Assembly: GCF_004331385.1 (NCBI RefSeq)
Contig: NZ_SJON01000003.1
Span: 248,001 to 312,000, forward strand
DNA from: Enterobacter quasihormaechei
GTDB lineage: Bacteria; Pseudomonadota; Gammaproteobacteria; Enterobacterales; Enterobacteriaceae
Reading direction: 5' to 3'
DNA length: 64,000 nucleotides
A program made the position numbers and the translations under genes. Below the pieces are notes generated by a model. The model did no database searches and was not told where the DNA came from. It saw nothing but the letters and a program-made list of their open reading frames with translations. This document shows, piece after piece, positions 40,975 through 50,761 of this stretch. How positions within the stretch are numbered: position 1 is the first letter of the stretch; each line of letters begins with the position of its first letter.

Positions 40975-43611
40975 ATGAGCGACCTTGCGAGAGAAATTAC
41001 ACCGGTTAACATCGAGGAAGAGCTGAAAAGCTCCTATCTGGACTATGCGATGTCGGTCATTGTTGGCCGTGCGCTGCCGGACGTCCGCGATGGCCTGAAG
41101 CCGGTACACCGTCGCGTACTATACGCCATGAACGTATTGGGCAATGACTGGAATAAAGCCTACAAAAAATCTGCCCGTGTCGTTGGTGACGTAATCGGTA
41201 AATACCATCCCCATGGTGATTCCGCGGTGTACGACACCATTGTCCGTATGGCGCAGCCGTTCTCGCTGCGTTACATGCTGGTAGATGGTCAGGGTAACTT
41301 TGGTTCTATCGACGGCGACTCCGCCGCGGCAATGCGTTATACGGAAATCCGTCTGGCGAAGATTGCCCATGAGCTGATGGCCGACCTGGAAAAAGAGACG
41401 GTTGATTTCGTTGATAACTACGACGGCACGGAAAAAATTCCTGACGTTATGCCAACGAAGATCCCAAACCTGCTGGTGAACGGTTCGTCCGGTATCGCCG
41501 TCGGTATGGCAACCAACATTCCGCCGCATAACATCACGGAAGTGATCAACGGCTGCCTGGCCTACATCGACGATGAAGACATCAGCATTGAAGGGCTGAT
41601 GGAACACATCCCGGGCCCGGACTTCCCGACGGCGGCGATCATCAACGGTCGTCGCGGTATTGAAGAAGCGTACCGCACCGGTCGTGGCAAGATTTACATC
41701 CGTGCCCGCGCCGAAGTGGAAGCGGACGCCAAAACCGGCCGTGAAACCATCATTGTTCACGAGATCCCGTATCAGGTGAACAAAGCGCGTCTGATTGAAA
41801 AAATCGCCGAGCTGGTAAAAGAAAAACGCGTTGAAGGCATCAGCGCGCTGCGTGACGAGTCTGACAAAGACGGTATGCGCATCGTGATTGAAATCAAGCG
41901 CGACGCGGTGGGTGAAGTTGTGCTGAACAACCTTTACTCCCAGACTCAGCTTCAGGTCTCCTTCGGTATCAACATGGTTGCGCTGCACCACGGTCAGCCG
42001 AAGATCATGAACCTGAAAGAGATCCTGAGCGCGTTCGTGCGTCATCGCCGTGAAGTGGTGACTCGCCGTACCATCTTTGAACTGCGCAAAGCGCGCGATC
42101 GTGCTCATATCCTTGAAGCACTGGCCGTTGCGCTGGCGAACATCGACCCGATCATCGAGCTGATCCGCCGTGCGCCAACCCCGGCAGAAGCGAAAGCCTC
42201 GCTGGTTGCGCGTCCATGGGATCTGGGCAACGTGGCGGCGATGCTGGAACGTGCCGGCGACGACGCCGCGCGTCCTGAGTGGCTGGAACCGGAATTCGGC
42301 GTGCGTGACGGTCAGTACTACCTGACTGAACAGCAGGCCCAGGCGATTCTGGATCTGCGTTTGCAGAAACTGACCGGCCTTGAGCATGAAAAACTGCTCG
42401 ACGAGTACAAAGAGCTGCTGGAACAGATTGCCGAGCTGCTGCATATCCTGGGCAGCGCAGAGCGCCTGATGGAAGTGATCCGCGAAGAGCTGGAGCTGGT
42501 TCGCGATCAGTTCGGCGACGAACGTCGTACCGAAATCACGGCCAACAGCTCTGATATCAACATTGAAGATCTGATCAACCGCGAAGACGTGGTAGTGACC
42601 CTGTCTCACCAGGGCTACGTGAAGTATCAGCCGTTGACCGACTACGAAGCACAGCGTCGTGGCGGTAAAGGCAAATCTGCGGCACGTATTAAAGAAGAAG
42701 ACTTCATTGACCGTCTGCTGGTGGCTAACACCCACGATACGATCCTCTGCTTCTCCAGCCGGGGCCGTCTGTACTGGATGAAGGTCTATCAGCTGCCGGA
42801 AGCGAGCCGTGGCGCGCGTGGACGTCCAATCGTCAACCTGCTGCCGCTGGAAGCGAACGAACGTATCACCGCCATCCTGCCGGTACGCGAGTACGAAGAG
42901 GGCGTGAACGTCTTTATGGCGACCGCGAGCGGTACCGTGAAGAAAACCGCACTGACCGAGTTCAGCCGTCCACGTTCTGCCGGGATTATCGCGGTGAACC
43001 TGAACGAAGGCGACGAACTGATCGGCGTGGATCTGACGTCCGGTTCTGATGAAGTGATGCTCTTCTCTGCGGCCGGTAAAGTGGTGCGCTTTAAAGAGAA
43101 CGCCGTTCGCGCCATGGGCCGTACGGCGACCGGCGTGCGTGGTATCAAGCTGGCGGGTGAAGACACCGTTGTTTCCCTGATCGTTCCTCGTGGCGAAGGC
43201 GCAATCCTGACCGTCACCCAGAACGGTTACGGTAAGCGTACGGCGGAAAGCGAATACCCGACCAAATCACGCGGCACGCAGGGCGTTATCTCCATCAAGG
43301 TCACCGAGCGCAACGGTTCCGTTGTGGGCGCGGTGCAGGTGGACGACGCGGACCAGATCATGATGATCACCGATGCCGGTACGCTGGTGCGTACGCGCGT
43401 GTCTGAGATCAGCGTGGTGGGTCGTAACACCCAGGGCGTTATCCTCATCCGTACTGCGGAAGATGAAAACGTCGTCGGTCTGCAACGCGTTGCTGAGCCG
43501 GTGGATGACGAAGAGCTCGACTCTATCGACGGCAGCGTCGCGGAAGGGGATGATGAAATCGTCCCGGAAGCGGACACCGATGATGACGCAGCGGATGACG
43601 CTGACGAGTAA
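40975..43611 (+). CDS. gyrA: DNA gyrase subunit A
   Basis: The 878-residue topoisomerase subunit cuts and rejoins DNA and wraps it on its C-terminal beta-pinwheel. The catalytic Tyr122 ([10 protein letters not shown]) is present. In the quinolone-resistance region, residues 83 and 87 are Ser and Asp ([10 protein letters not shown]), the wild-type susceptible state. A GyrA-box (QRRGGKGK) lies at the start of the C-terminal domain, and the protein ends in an acidic tail. A terminator follows. Confidence 0.98.
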   Translation: MSDLAREITPVNIEEELKSSYLDYAMSVIVGRALPDVRDGLKPVHRRVLYAMNVLGNDWNKAYKKSARVVGDVIGKYHPHGDSAVYDTIVRMAQPFSLRYMLVDGQGNFGSIDGDSAAAMRYTEIRLAKIAHELMADLEKETVDFVDNYDGTEKIPDVMPTKIPNLLVNGSSGIAVGMATNIPPHNITEVINGCLAYIDDEDISIEGLMEHIPGPDFPTAAIINGRRGIEEAYRTGRGKIYIRARAEVEADAKTGRETIIVHEIPYQVNKARLIEKIAELVKEKRVEGISALRDESDKDGMRIVIEIKRDAVGEVVLNNLYSQTQLQVSFGINMVALHHGQPKIMNLKEILSAFVRHRREVVTRRTIFELRKARDRAHILEALAVALANIDPIIELIRRAPTPAEAKASLVARPWDLGNVAAMLERAGDDAARPEWLEPEFGVRDGQYYLTEQQAQAILDLRLQKLTGLEHEKLLDEYKELLEQIAELLHILGSAERLMEVIREELELVRDQFGDERRTEITANSSDINIEDLINREDVVVTLSHQGYVKYQPLTDYEAQRRGGKGKSAARIKEEDFIDRLLVANTHDTILCFSSRGRLYWMKVYQLPEASRGARGRPIVNLLPLEANERITAILPVREYEEGVNVFMATASGTVKKTALTEFSRPRSAGIIAVNLNEGDELIGVDLTSGSDEVMLFSAAGKVVRFKENAVRAMGRTATGVRGIKLAGEDTVVSLIVPRGEGAILTVTQNGYGKRTAESEYPTKSRGTQGVISIKVTERNGSVVGAVQVDDADQIMMITDAGTLVRTRVSEISVVGRNTQGVILIRTAEDENVVGLQRVAEPVDDEELDSIDGSVAEGDDEIVPEADTDDDAADDADE

Positions 43612-43626
43612 CGTCTCCTGACGCAT

Positions 43627-43653
43627 AAAGGGCCGGTTTCCGGCCCTTTTGTT
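43627..43653 (+). terminator. gyrA intrinsic terminator
   Basis: AAAGGGCCGG-TTT-CCGGCCCTTT forms a strong stem with a T run, 16 bases after the gyrA stop. Confidence 0.92.
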
Positions 43654-43745
43654 TTGCGTAAGCAGACAAGTGAACGTTGCGACAAGCCGCGTTTACCGCT
43701 ACCTTAACCACATTCTTTTTTCCCCGATGGCGGAGCCTCGCCCCT

Positions 43746-46592
43746 TTGAAATACCTCGTTTCCTTTCGTACCACGCTAAAAGTCTCTCGCTATCTGTTTC
43801 GGGCGCTTGCGCTGCTGCTCTGGTTACTGGTGGCGCTGCTCTCGGTGTTTTACATCGTTAACGCGCTGCACCAGAAAGAAGCGGAGATCCGTCAGGAGTT
43901 TAACTTAAGCTCGGATCAGGCCCAGCGCTATATCCAGCGCACGTCTGACGTGATGAAAGAGCTTAAATATATTGCCGAAAATCGACTGACGGCGGAGAAC
44001 GGCATTCTGGCCCTTCGTGGACGAGATGAAAAAACCGAAGTACCTGATTTCGAACCGCTCTTCCCGGACTCCGATTGTTCAGCCATGGGCAAAGCCTGGC
44101 GTGGCTCGCTGGAGTCGCTTTCATGGTTTATGCGCTACTGGCGCGATAACTTCTCCGCCGCCTACGATCTGAACCGCGTTTACCTGATTGGCAACGAAAA
44201 CCTCTGCATGGCGGATTTCGGCCTGCGGGATATGCCCGTCGAACGCGAAGACGCGCTGAAAAGCCTGCATGAGCGCATCGTGAAATACCGTAATGCGCCT
44301 CAGGAAGAGCGTGGAAACAACATCTTCTGGATAAGCCAGGGGCCGCGCATGGGCGTCGGCTATTTCTATGCCCTGACTCCGGTTTATCTCGGCAACCGCC
44401 TGCAAGCGCTGCTGGGTATTGAACAAACCATCCGCATGGAAAACTTCTTCACGCCGGGCAGCCTGCCGATGGGGGTGACCATTCTGGATGAAAACGGCCA
44501 CCCGCTCATCTCCCTTGCCGGGCCTGAAAACCGCCTGAAGGTGGAGCCCAGCTGGATGCAGGAGCGGTCATGGTTTGGCTATACCTCCGGTTTCCGCGAG
44601 CTGGTGCTCAAGAAAAGTTTGCCGCCGTCGTCGCTGAGCATTGTCTACTCGCTGCCGGTGGACAAGGTGCTGGAGCGCATTCGCATCCTGATCCTTAACG
44701 CCATTTTGTTGAACATCGCGGTAGGCGTGGCGCTGTTTATGCTGGCGAGAATGTATGAGCGGCGGATCTTTATTCCGGCGGAAGCGGATGCGCAGCGTCT
44801 GGAAGAGCACGAGCAGTTTAACCGTAAGATTGTCGCCTCGGCGCCAGTGGGGATCTGTATCCTGCGTACTCAGGACGGGACGAATATCCTCAGTAACGAG
44901 CTTGCCCATAACTACCTGAACATGCTCACGCATGAAGACCGCCAGCGGTTAACGCAGATCATCTGCGGTCAGCAGGTTAACTTTGTGGACGTGCTGACCA
45001 GTACCCACACCAACCTGCAAATCAGCTTCGTCCATTCGCGCTACCGCAATGAAAACGTGGCGATTTGCGTGCTGGTGGATGTTTCTGCGCGCGTGAAGAT
45101 GGAAGAGTCATTGCAGGATATGGCGCAGGCGGCGGAGCAGGCCAGTCAGTCCAAGTCGATGTTCCTTGCGACCGTCAGCCATGAGCTGCGTACGCCGCTG
45201 TACGGCATTATCGGTAACCTCGATCTGCTTCAGACCAAGGAGCTGCCGAAAGGGGTCGACCGTCTGGTGACGGCCATGAACAACTCCTCCAGCCTGCTGC
45301 TGAAAATCATCAGCGATATTCTCGACTTCTCTAAAATTGAGTCTGAGCAGCTGAAAATAGAACCGCGTGAGTTCTCCCCGCGCGAGGTGATGAACCATAT
45401 CAGCGCCAACTATCTGCCGCTGGTGGTGCGCAAGCAGCTGGGGCTGTACTGCTTTATCGAGCCGGATGTGCCGCTGACGCTGCATGGCGATCCGATGCGT
45501 CTGCAACAGGTCATTTCGAACCTGCTGAGCAACGCCATCAAATTCACCGATATCGGCTGTATTGTGCTGCATGTCTGTAGGGCAGGGGAGTACCTGACCA
45601 TTCGCGTGCGCGACACGGGGGTCGGCATCCCGGCGAAAGAGGTTGTTCGCCTGTTCGATCCGTTCTTCCAGGTGGGAACGGGCGTACAGCGCAACTTCCA
45701 GGGGACCGGGCTGGGCCTGGCGATCTGTGAGAAGCTGATCAGCATGATGGACGGGGATATCTCCGTCGATACCGAGCCGGGTATGGGCAGCCAGTTCACC
45801 ATCCGTATTCCGCTCTATTCGGCACACTATCCGGCGAAAGCCACGGTCGACGGGCTGAGCGATAAGCACTGCTGGCTGGCGGTGCACAACGCCTCCTTAC
45901 ACGATTTCCTGACCTCGATGCTGACCAGCAGCGGCGTGCGGGTCTCACGCTATGAAGGCCAGACGCCGGACGCGGATGACATGCTGATCACCGACGTTGA
46001 GCCAGACCAGGCGTGGGCGGGACGCGGGGTGGTGATGTTCTGTCGCCGCCATATCGGTATTCCGATTGAGCGTTCGCCTGGGCTGTGGGTGCACAGCGTG
46101 GCGACACCGCACGAGCTGTTGGGCCTGCTGGCGCGCATTTACAGCGTACAGCTTGAGGACAGCGATGGCGCGACCGCGCTGGCCTCCCCTGATGAGCTGG
46201 CGTCGGTGAACGACGATATGATGATTCTGGTTGTCGACGATCATCCAATTAACCGTCGTCTGCTCGCAGACCAGCTTGGCTCGCTGGGCTATCAGTGTAA
46301 AACGGCCAATGATGGCGTGGATGCCCTGAACGTTTTAAGTAAGAACCATATTGATATTGTGCTCAGCGATGTGAACATGCCTAACATGGACGGCTACCGT
46401 CTGACACAGCGTATCCGACAGCTGGGGCTGACGCTACCGGTGGTCGGGGTGACAGCCAACGCCCTGGCAGAGGAGAAACAGCGCTGTCTGGAGTCCGGGA
46501 TGGACAGCTGTCTGTCGAAGCCGGTCACGCTGGATGTCCTGAAGCAGACCCTATCCGTGTATGCGGAGCGGGTACGAAAAGCAAGACAATAA
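43746..46592 (+). CDS. rcsC: Rcs phosphorelay hybrid sensor kinase RcsC
   Basis: This 948-residue hybrid kinase responds to envelope stress through RcsF/IgaA. It has an N-terminal membrane helix (about 20-42), a periplasmic domain, a second helix near 312-332, a PAS-like region, an H-box with His479, an ATPase domain (NLLSNAIKF, DTGVGIP, GTGLGLAI) and a receiver with Asp875. Translation is placed at TTG 43746 because the E. coli protein begins at that residue (KYLxSFRTTLK), the conserved His and Asp then fall at the E. coli numbers, and GGCGGAG lies ten bases upstream. An in-frame TTG at 43677 would add 23 poorly conserved residues. Confidence 0.95.
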   Translation: MKYLVSFRTTLKVSRYLFRALALLLWLLVALLSVFYIVNALHQKEAEIRQEFNLSSDQAQRYIQRTSDVMKELKYIAENRLTAENGILALRGRDEKTEVPDFEPLFPDSDCSAMGKAWRGSLESLSWFMRYWRDNFSAAYDLNRVYLIGNENLCMADFGLRDMPVEREDALKSLHERIVKYRNAPQEERGNNIFWISQGPRMGVGYFYALTPVYLGNRLQALLGIEQTIRMENFFTPGSLPMGVTILDENGHPLISLAGPENRLKVEPSWMQERSWFGYTSGFRELVLKKSLPPSSLSIVYSLPVDKVLERIRILILNAILLNIAVGVALFMLARMYERRIFIPAEADAQRLEEHEQFNRKIVASAPVGICILRTQDGTNILSNELAHNYLNMLTHEDRQRLTQIICGQQVNFVDVLTSTHTNLQISFVHSRYRNENVAICVLVDVSARVKMEESLQDMAQAAEQASQSKSMFLATVSHELRTPLYGIIGNLDLLQTKELPKGVDRLVTAMNNSSSLLLKIISDILDFSKIESEQLKIEPREFSPREVMNHISANYLPLVVRKQLGLYCFIEPDVPLTLHGDPMRLQQVISNLLSNAIKFTDIGCIVLHVCRAGEYLTIRVRDTGVGIPAKEVVRLFDPFFQVGTGVQRNFQGTGLGLAICEKLISMMDGDISVDTEPGMGSQFTIRIPLYSAHYPAKATVDGLSDKHCWLAVHNASLHDFLTSMLTSSGVRVSRYEGQTPDADDMLITDVEPDQAWAGRGVVMFCRRHIGIPIERSPGLWVHSVATPHELLGLLARIYSVQLEDSDGATALASPDELASVNDDMMILVVDDHPINRRLLADQLGSLGYQCKTANDGVDALNVLSKNHIDIVLSDVNMPNMDGYRLTQRIRQLGLTLPVVGVTANALAEEKQRCLESGMDSCLSKPVTLDVLKQTLSVYAERVRKARQ

Positions 46593-46617
46593 AAAAGGCC
46601 CGAAAGGGCCTTTTTTA
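46591..46617. terminator. rcsC terminator, probably bidirectional
   Basis: AAAAAAGGCCC-GAAA-GGGCCTTTTTT overlaps the rcsC stop codon. The A tract, stem and T tract are symmetric, so it can also end rcsB messages arriving on the minus strand. Confidence 0.92.
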
Positions 46618-46630
46618 TTTCTCCTGCGGC

Positions 46631-46662
46631 TGTAGGCCGGGTAAGCGCGAGCGCCACCCGGC
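46631..46662. repeat. REP element between rcsC and rcsB
   Basis: The palindrome TGTAGGCCGGGTAAGCGCGA followed by GCGCCACCCGGC lies 15 bases beyond the 3' end of rcsB on its strand. It belongs to the same family as the other copies in this window. Confidence 0.85.
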
Positions 46663-46676
46663 GTAAACAGCGAAGA

Positions 46677-47327
46677 TCAATCTTTGTCCGTTGCGCTCAG
46701 CGTCACGGAAGAGAGATAGTTCAGCAGGGCGATATCGTTATCCACACCCAGCTTCATCATCGCGGATTTTTTCTGGCTACTGATGGTTTTAATACTGCGG
46801 TTCAGCTTCTTGGCAATTTCAGTGACCAGGAAGCCTTCAGCGAACAGACGCAGAACCTCACTCTCTTTTGGCGAAAGACGCTTGTCGCCATAGCCACCCG
46901 CGCTGATTTTTTCGAGCAGGCGTGAGACGCTTTCAGGGGTGAATTTCTTCCCTTTCTGTAGCGCCGCCAGCGCTTTTGGCAGATCGGTAGGTGCGCCTTG
47001 TTTCAGTACAATCCCTTCAATATCGAGATCCAGAACGGCGCTCAGGATCGCCGGGTTGTTGTTCATGGTCAGAACAATGATCGAAATGTCCGGGAAGTGG
47101 CGTTTAATGTATTTGATGAGCGTAATGCCGTCACCGTATTTATCTCCAGGCATGGAGAGATCGGTAATGAGCACATGCGCATCAAGTTTAGGCAGGTTGT
47201 TAATGAGAGCTGTGGAATCTTCAAATTCACCGACTACATTCACCCACTCGATCTGTTCAAGTGATTTGCGAATACCGAACAGTACAATCGGATGGTCATC
47301 GGCAATAATTACGTTCATATTGTTCAT
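46677..47327 (-). CDS. rcsB: Rcs response regulator RcsB
   Basis: This 216-residue regulator has a receiver domain with Asp56 (LITDLSMPGD) and a LuxR/NarL-type helix-turn-helix (about 150-208, SPKESEVLRLFAEGFLVTEI). It controls capsule, motility and envelope-stress genes alone or with partners such as RcsA. It is almost identical to E. coli RcsB. The start at 47327 (MNNMNVIIADDH) lies 16 bases after the rcsD stop; the longer open frame upstream overlaps rcsD and is rejected. Confidence 0.98.
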   Translation of the reverse strand: MNNMNVIIADDHPIVLFGIRKSLEQIEWVNVVGEFEDSTALINNLPKLDAHVLITDLSMPGDKYGDGITLIKYIKRHFPDISIIVLTMNNNPAILSAVLDLDIEGIVLKQGAPTDLPKALAALQKGKKFTPESVSRLLEKISAGGYGDKRLSPKESEVLRLFAEGFLVTEIAKKLNRSIKTISSQKKSAMMKLGVDNDIALLNYLSSVTLSATDKD

Positions 47328-47343
47328 GTATAAGGCTACCTTG

Positions 47344-50016
47344 CTACAGCAAGCTCTTGACGTAAGCGTCAATGTCGCTGATGTATTTTTCAATGCCAGA
47401 GGCATCTTTCTCACGAATTAGATGTTCCAGCGTTTCACATAACTGCTTGCCGGGAACCAGATTAAGCATGGCAAACACCCCTTTAAGCCGGTGTGCTGTC
47501 TGTGCCAGCGCTGCAAAATCCTGCGCAGCGGACTCAGTATACAACCGCTTAACATCATCTGGTACTGTATCAACGAAGAGCGAATAATATCCGCTGGCAT
47601 GGAGTTCTGCATTTTCATCGCCGCCTAACGGTGACTCCAGGATCTCTTCCTGCGCCAGATTCTCTTCAATCAGTTGTAATACAGCTTCCTGCATTGCATT
47701 GCTCATATTAAAGTTGACGCGCAGCTGCCCAGGGCCAATTTTCCGCACGCCTGGCTCATCATCGCTTAAAAGCAAGCCTGAGGCAGTAAGATTAGACGGA
47801 TTATCAGTTAAAAATAGATCAAATTCTTGACTCGCGAGCCTTTCGTCCGGGGTGATGCAGGACGCGCCCCAGTTTTCTAACTGACGAACGACGATATTAC
47901 GGATCTCGCTGGAGGTCACATCCACCATCACGACCACATCATCCAGCAGACGCTCTTCATCCTCTTCCTGTGGATTCGCCGCCATTTTGACGTGTAAAGA
48001 GTAGCGGGTACCGAGGGATTCGCGGGCCTTGATGTTCAGATGGCCGCCCAGCTTGCGCGCCAGCTGATCGCAGAGCCAGAAGGTGAGGGCATTCGCCTTA
48101 CCGTAGTGGTCACGCTGCGTATCGTTCAGGAACGGGAAGTGCAGGTTATCGATTTCGCTGACGGTCACGCCTTCGCCCGTATCAAGAATGCGGAACGTCA
48201 GGCGATCGTCGGTGGATTCATCGGTGCTGACTTCCAGGGTGATCTTGCCGATCTGCGTCGTGGTGACGGCATACTGGATCAGCATCATCAGAATGCGGCG
48301 CAGGGCATCACGATCGCCGTGACGCTCGTCGTTGGCCGGTAAATGGTTGTTGATCAACAGCTGGAGACCCTTGCGCTTGATCACCGGCAGCACTTCCGGT
48401 ACCACCTCATCAATCAGATCCTGGATGGAGAAGAGCGTCGGGGTGCCCTTCCAGATGTCGTTCTCCAGCATATTCGCCAGCTGGATTTCGTCCACCAGAC
48501 GAACCAGCGAGTCGGCCTGGCTGCTTAGCTGTCGGCTTTCCGGCGTGCTTAAATCAGCAATCTGCGTGGCGAGTGACTTCAGCGGTTGTTTAAAGGCATC
48601 GCCGATATTTTGCATAAACGCGGCGCGGCCGTGCTGGTTCTTCTCGTACAGCCTTTGCGCCTGCTTGAGCTTTTTATTTACCAGCACTTCGCGGTCCTGA
48701 TCGCGAATAATGAAGATTTGCGTGCGCGAGGCGACCTGACTGCGGAACTGACGGATCTCATACAGTTCATTATTAATGGTGGCCTGGATAACGCCCTGAT
48801 GCTGGTCCGCCATGGCCGTAATATTTTGCAGGTTAAGGTGCGGCAGAAGGTGGTCGGCAATTTTATTGCTCATGACCGTGCGGTTTGCTTCCTGATCGTG
48901 AACGAGCACCCCCAGCGGCAGCACGGAAATAATCTCTTCGTTTAAGGCACGCAGGACGCGCAGTTCGTTGCTGGTTCCTGAGGATACCGATGTCGAGTCG
49001 CTCTGGCGGCCCGACTGGAAACGAAAGGTGCTGTAGCCAAACAGCGCCAGCGCCAGCAGGCCGATATTCAGGAGTAGCGGCAGGAGAATGTTTTGCAGGG
49101 TATCAAGCATCAGGGTGCCAAAAGGCACCTGCCACACCAGCCGCATACCGGTTGAATTGAGCGATGAGGCAATCTCGATTTTTGAGCCATTAAAGGAGAT
49201 CGCGACGCTGTCCGCGCCTTCTTTGTCCGACGGCGTGCGCATATTCTGGGTGCTGTTGTCTGGCTCCAGACGGAAACTGTCCAGCGGCATATCCGGCGGG
49301 ATGAGATCGTTAATCGGCAGATCGAAGGCAACCACGGTCGCGAGATGGCCCGGCTGGTTAAAGGTGGTGCGCAGCGTAAAGTAATGGCCGTTCTGCCAGG
49401 CGAGGCGGCGTAGCGAAGAAAAACTTTCGCGCTCGTCCAGCGCGTTGGCCTGTTGCAACATTTCTGCCCGGCGGGAATCCACAATACTGCCAACGGTGGT
49501 CTCTTTAAAGCCGGACGAGAGGTCCTTAAGCGGCAGGGTAGAGACCAGGATCATGCTGTTGTCCTGACCGTTCAGGTAATACATGGACCACGGAACGGTC
49601 TCGGCGCCCCACAGGGTGTCCAGATAGGAGGAGATCCGCTGCGTCATCTCCAGCGTTGCGCTGTCGTGCGAACCGAAAATCAGGGCTTCAGTTTTGCGCT
49701 GCGGTTTTTCAAGGTAATAAACATCCTGCTTAAGGCGCGTTTCCTGCAACCCTTCGCCTGACGAGGTGGCAGGCGCGGCGGCGATATTGTCGTAGATTTG
49801 CCAGGTCGCATAGCGCCACGTATCAATGCGCTTATGCACCGCGTGGGTGATATCGACGATTTGATAGCTTTTATCTTTAAGCCAGGTGTTCACGGCGCTC
49901 TGGACCATCACCCCCATTGTGACTAACAGCACAACGATCAATAGAAGAAAGAAACGGGTGATGCTGCCCGGTAGAAGGGAGAATTTGCTCGGGGCGGTAG
50001 TTTCTGTCTGACTCAT
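47344..50016 (-). CDS. rcsD: Rcs phosphotransferase RcsD
   Basis: This 890-residue membrane phosphotransfer protein carries phosphate from RcsC to RcsB. It has a membrane helix near residues 20-40, a periplasmic domain, a second helix near 305-325, a degenerate kinase-like region lacking a usable H-box, and a C-terminal HPt domain whose His842 lies in QTAHRLKG. It is first in the rcsDB operon. The DNA-facing ABL-type region near 690-780 is also conserved. Confidence 0.97.
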   Translation of the reverse strand: MSQTETTAPSKFSLLPGSITRFFLLLIVVLLVTMGVMVQSAVNTWLKDKSYQIVDITHAVHKRIDTWRYATWQIYDNIAAAPATSSGEGLQETRLKQDVYYLEKPQRKTEALIFGSHDSATLEMTQRISSYLDTLWGAETVPWSMYYLNGQDNSMILVSTLPLKDLSSGFKETTVGSIVDSRRAEMLQQANALDERESFSSLRRLAWQNGHYFTLRTTFNQPGHLATVVAFDLPINDLIPPDMPLDSFRLEPDNSTQNMRTPSDKEGADSVAISFNGSKIEIASSLNSTGMRLVWQVPFGTLMLDTLQNILLPLLLNIGLLALALFGYSTFRFQSGRQSDSTSVSSGTSNELRVLRALNEEIISVLPLGVLVHDQEANRTVMSNKIADHLLPHLNLQNITAMADQHQGVIQATINNELYEIRQFRSQVASRTQIFIIRDQDREVLVNKKLKQAQRLYEKNQHGRAAFMQNIGDAFKQPLKSLATQIADLSTPESRQLSSQADSLVRLVDEIQLANMLENDIWKGTPTLFSIQDLIDEVVPEVLPVIKRKGLQLLINNHLPANDERHGDRDALRRILMMLIQYAVTTTQIGKITLEVSTDESTDDRLTFRILDTGEGVTVSEIDNLHFPFLNDTQRDHYGKANALTFWLCDQLARKLGGHLNIKARESLGTRYSLHVKMAANPQEEDEERLLDDVVVMVDVTSSEIRNIVVRQLENWGASCITPDERLASQEFDLFLTDNPSNLTASGLLLSDDEPGVRKIGPGQLRVNFNMSNAMQEAVLQLIEENLAQEEILESPLGGDENAELHASGYYSLFVDTVPDDVKRLYTESAAQDFAALAQTAHRLKGVFAMLNLVPGKQLCETLEHLIREKDASGIEKYISDIDAYVKSLL

Positions 50017-50060
50017 TGATGTGTTTAACCCGTAATGGCCGCGCGGTAATGGGATAGGGC

Positions 50061-50088
50061 AGTATAAAGGGTAATAACCGAATTTCCA
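50061..50088 (-). promoter_or_regulatory. Candidate rcsD promoter
   Basis: On the minus strand, TGGAAA (50088-50083) and TATACT (50066-50061) are 16 bases apart and lie 45 bases before the rcsD ATG. The -10 is one base from consensus, while the -35 is poor. Confidence 0.4.
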
Positions 50089-50342
50089 GCGTCGTTATCG
50101 GCATGACCTTGACTTTTTATCTGTCGCAACCCGCTTCAACGACATCCGGGTAAAAGATGTACAAAACCCAGTCAAATGTACAAATACGCCGTCACAACGG
50201 CTGAAAAATAGCACGAATTAACAAGAAATTAATTGCGGCTACAAAAAAAGAAATTCTGTAAACGCCAACGCTGAATTTAGTTAATAGTCGTTATCATTAC
50301 AGGCGGGTAGCACATTAAATGTCTGCTGACGTAAAGAAAGGT

Positions 50343-50436
50343 AAAAAAAAACCGAATGCGAAGCATCCGGTTCAATTAGGGATAAACAGACATTCAGAAC
50401 TGAATGACGGTAATAAATAAAGTTAATGATGATAGC
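50343..50436 (-). ncRNA. micF: MicF small regulatory RNA
   Basis: Read on the minus strand, the segment starts GCTATCATCATTAACTTTAT and ends in a GC-rich hairpin (ACCGGATGC/GCATTCGGT) and eight to nine T. It agrees with E. coli MicF over nearly its full 93 bases. MicF pairs with the ompF mRNA start region and blocks its translation with Hfq; the 5' end pairs with targets and is fully conserved. The position, between rcsD and ompC and divergent from ompC, is the known one. Confidence 0.96.
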
Positions 50437-50592
50437 GAGAGTTATTTTAGTGGTGTTGAAGGGAATTTTTTTGTCATTCAGTGCGGTACTGTTTTTTAAG
50501 TTAATTTATTGAAATTTCTACGATATATTTTTGTTTTGATTATCCGTGCTATATTTTTAAACTTTTGATGCTCTGTGAAAGTTCCTTGAAAT

Positions 50593-50650
50593 TTACAAAT
50601 TGAAACATCTTGATGGTAAAGTGAAACATCTTCAAAGTTTTCGTATCATA
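50593..50650. promoter_or_regulatory. OmpR-binding sites and ompC promoter region
   Basis: Tandem sites with core TGAAACATCT (50601-50610) and GTGAAACATC (50621-50630), 20 bases apart, followed by a weaker TCAAAGTTTTCG, match the C1-C2-C3 OmpR array of E. coli ompC. A -10-like TATCAT lies at 50644-50649. The array can serve both ompC (plus) and micF (minus). Confidence 0.8.
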
Positions 50651-50761
50651 TTCCTGTTGGATTATTCTGCATTTTTGAGGAGAATGAACTTGCCGACTGG
50701 TTAAGAGGGTTGACCAGTAAGCAGTGGTAAATAATAAGGCATATAACAGAGGGTTAATAAA

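Noticed and set aside
41119..42735. Open frame of 538 codons antisense to gyrA
   Set aside because: Highly biased third-position use in gyrA keeps the opposite strand free of stops. The translation resembles no protein family and begins inside gyrA.
47344..50016. RcsD considered as a second active sensor kinase
   Set aside because: The central kinase-like region lacks a usable phosphorylatable H-box histidine; only the C-terminal HPt histidine is in a functional motif, as known for RcsD.
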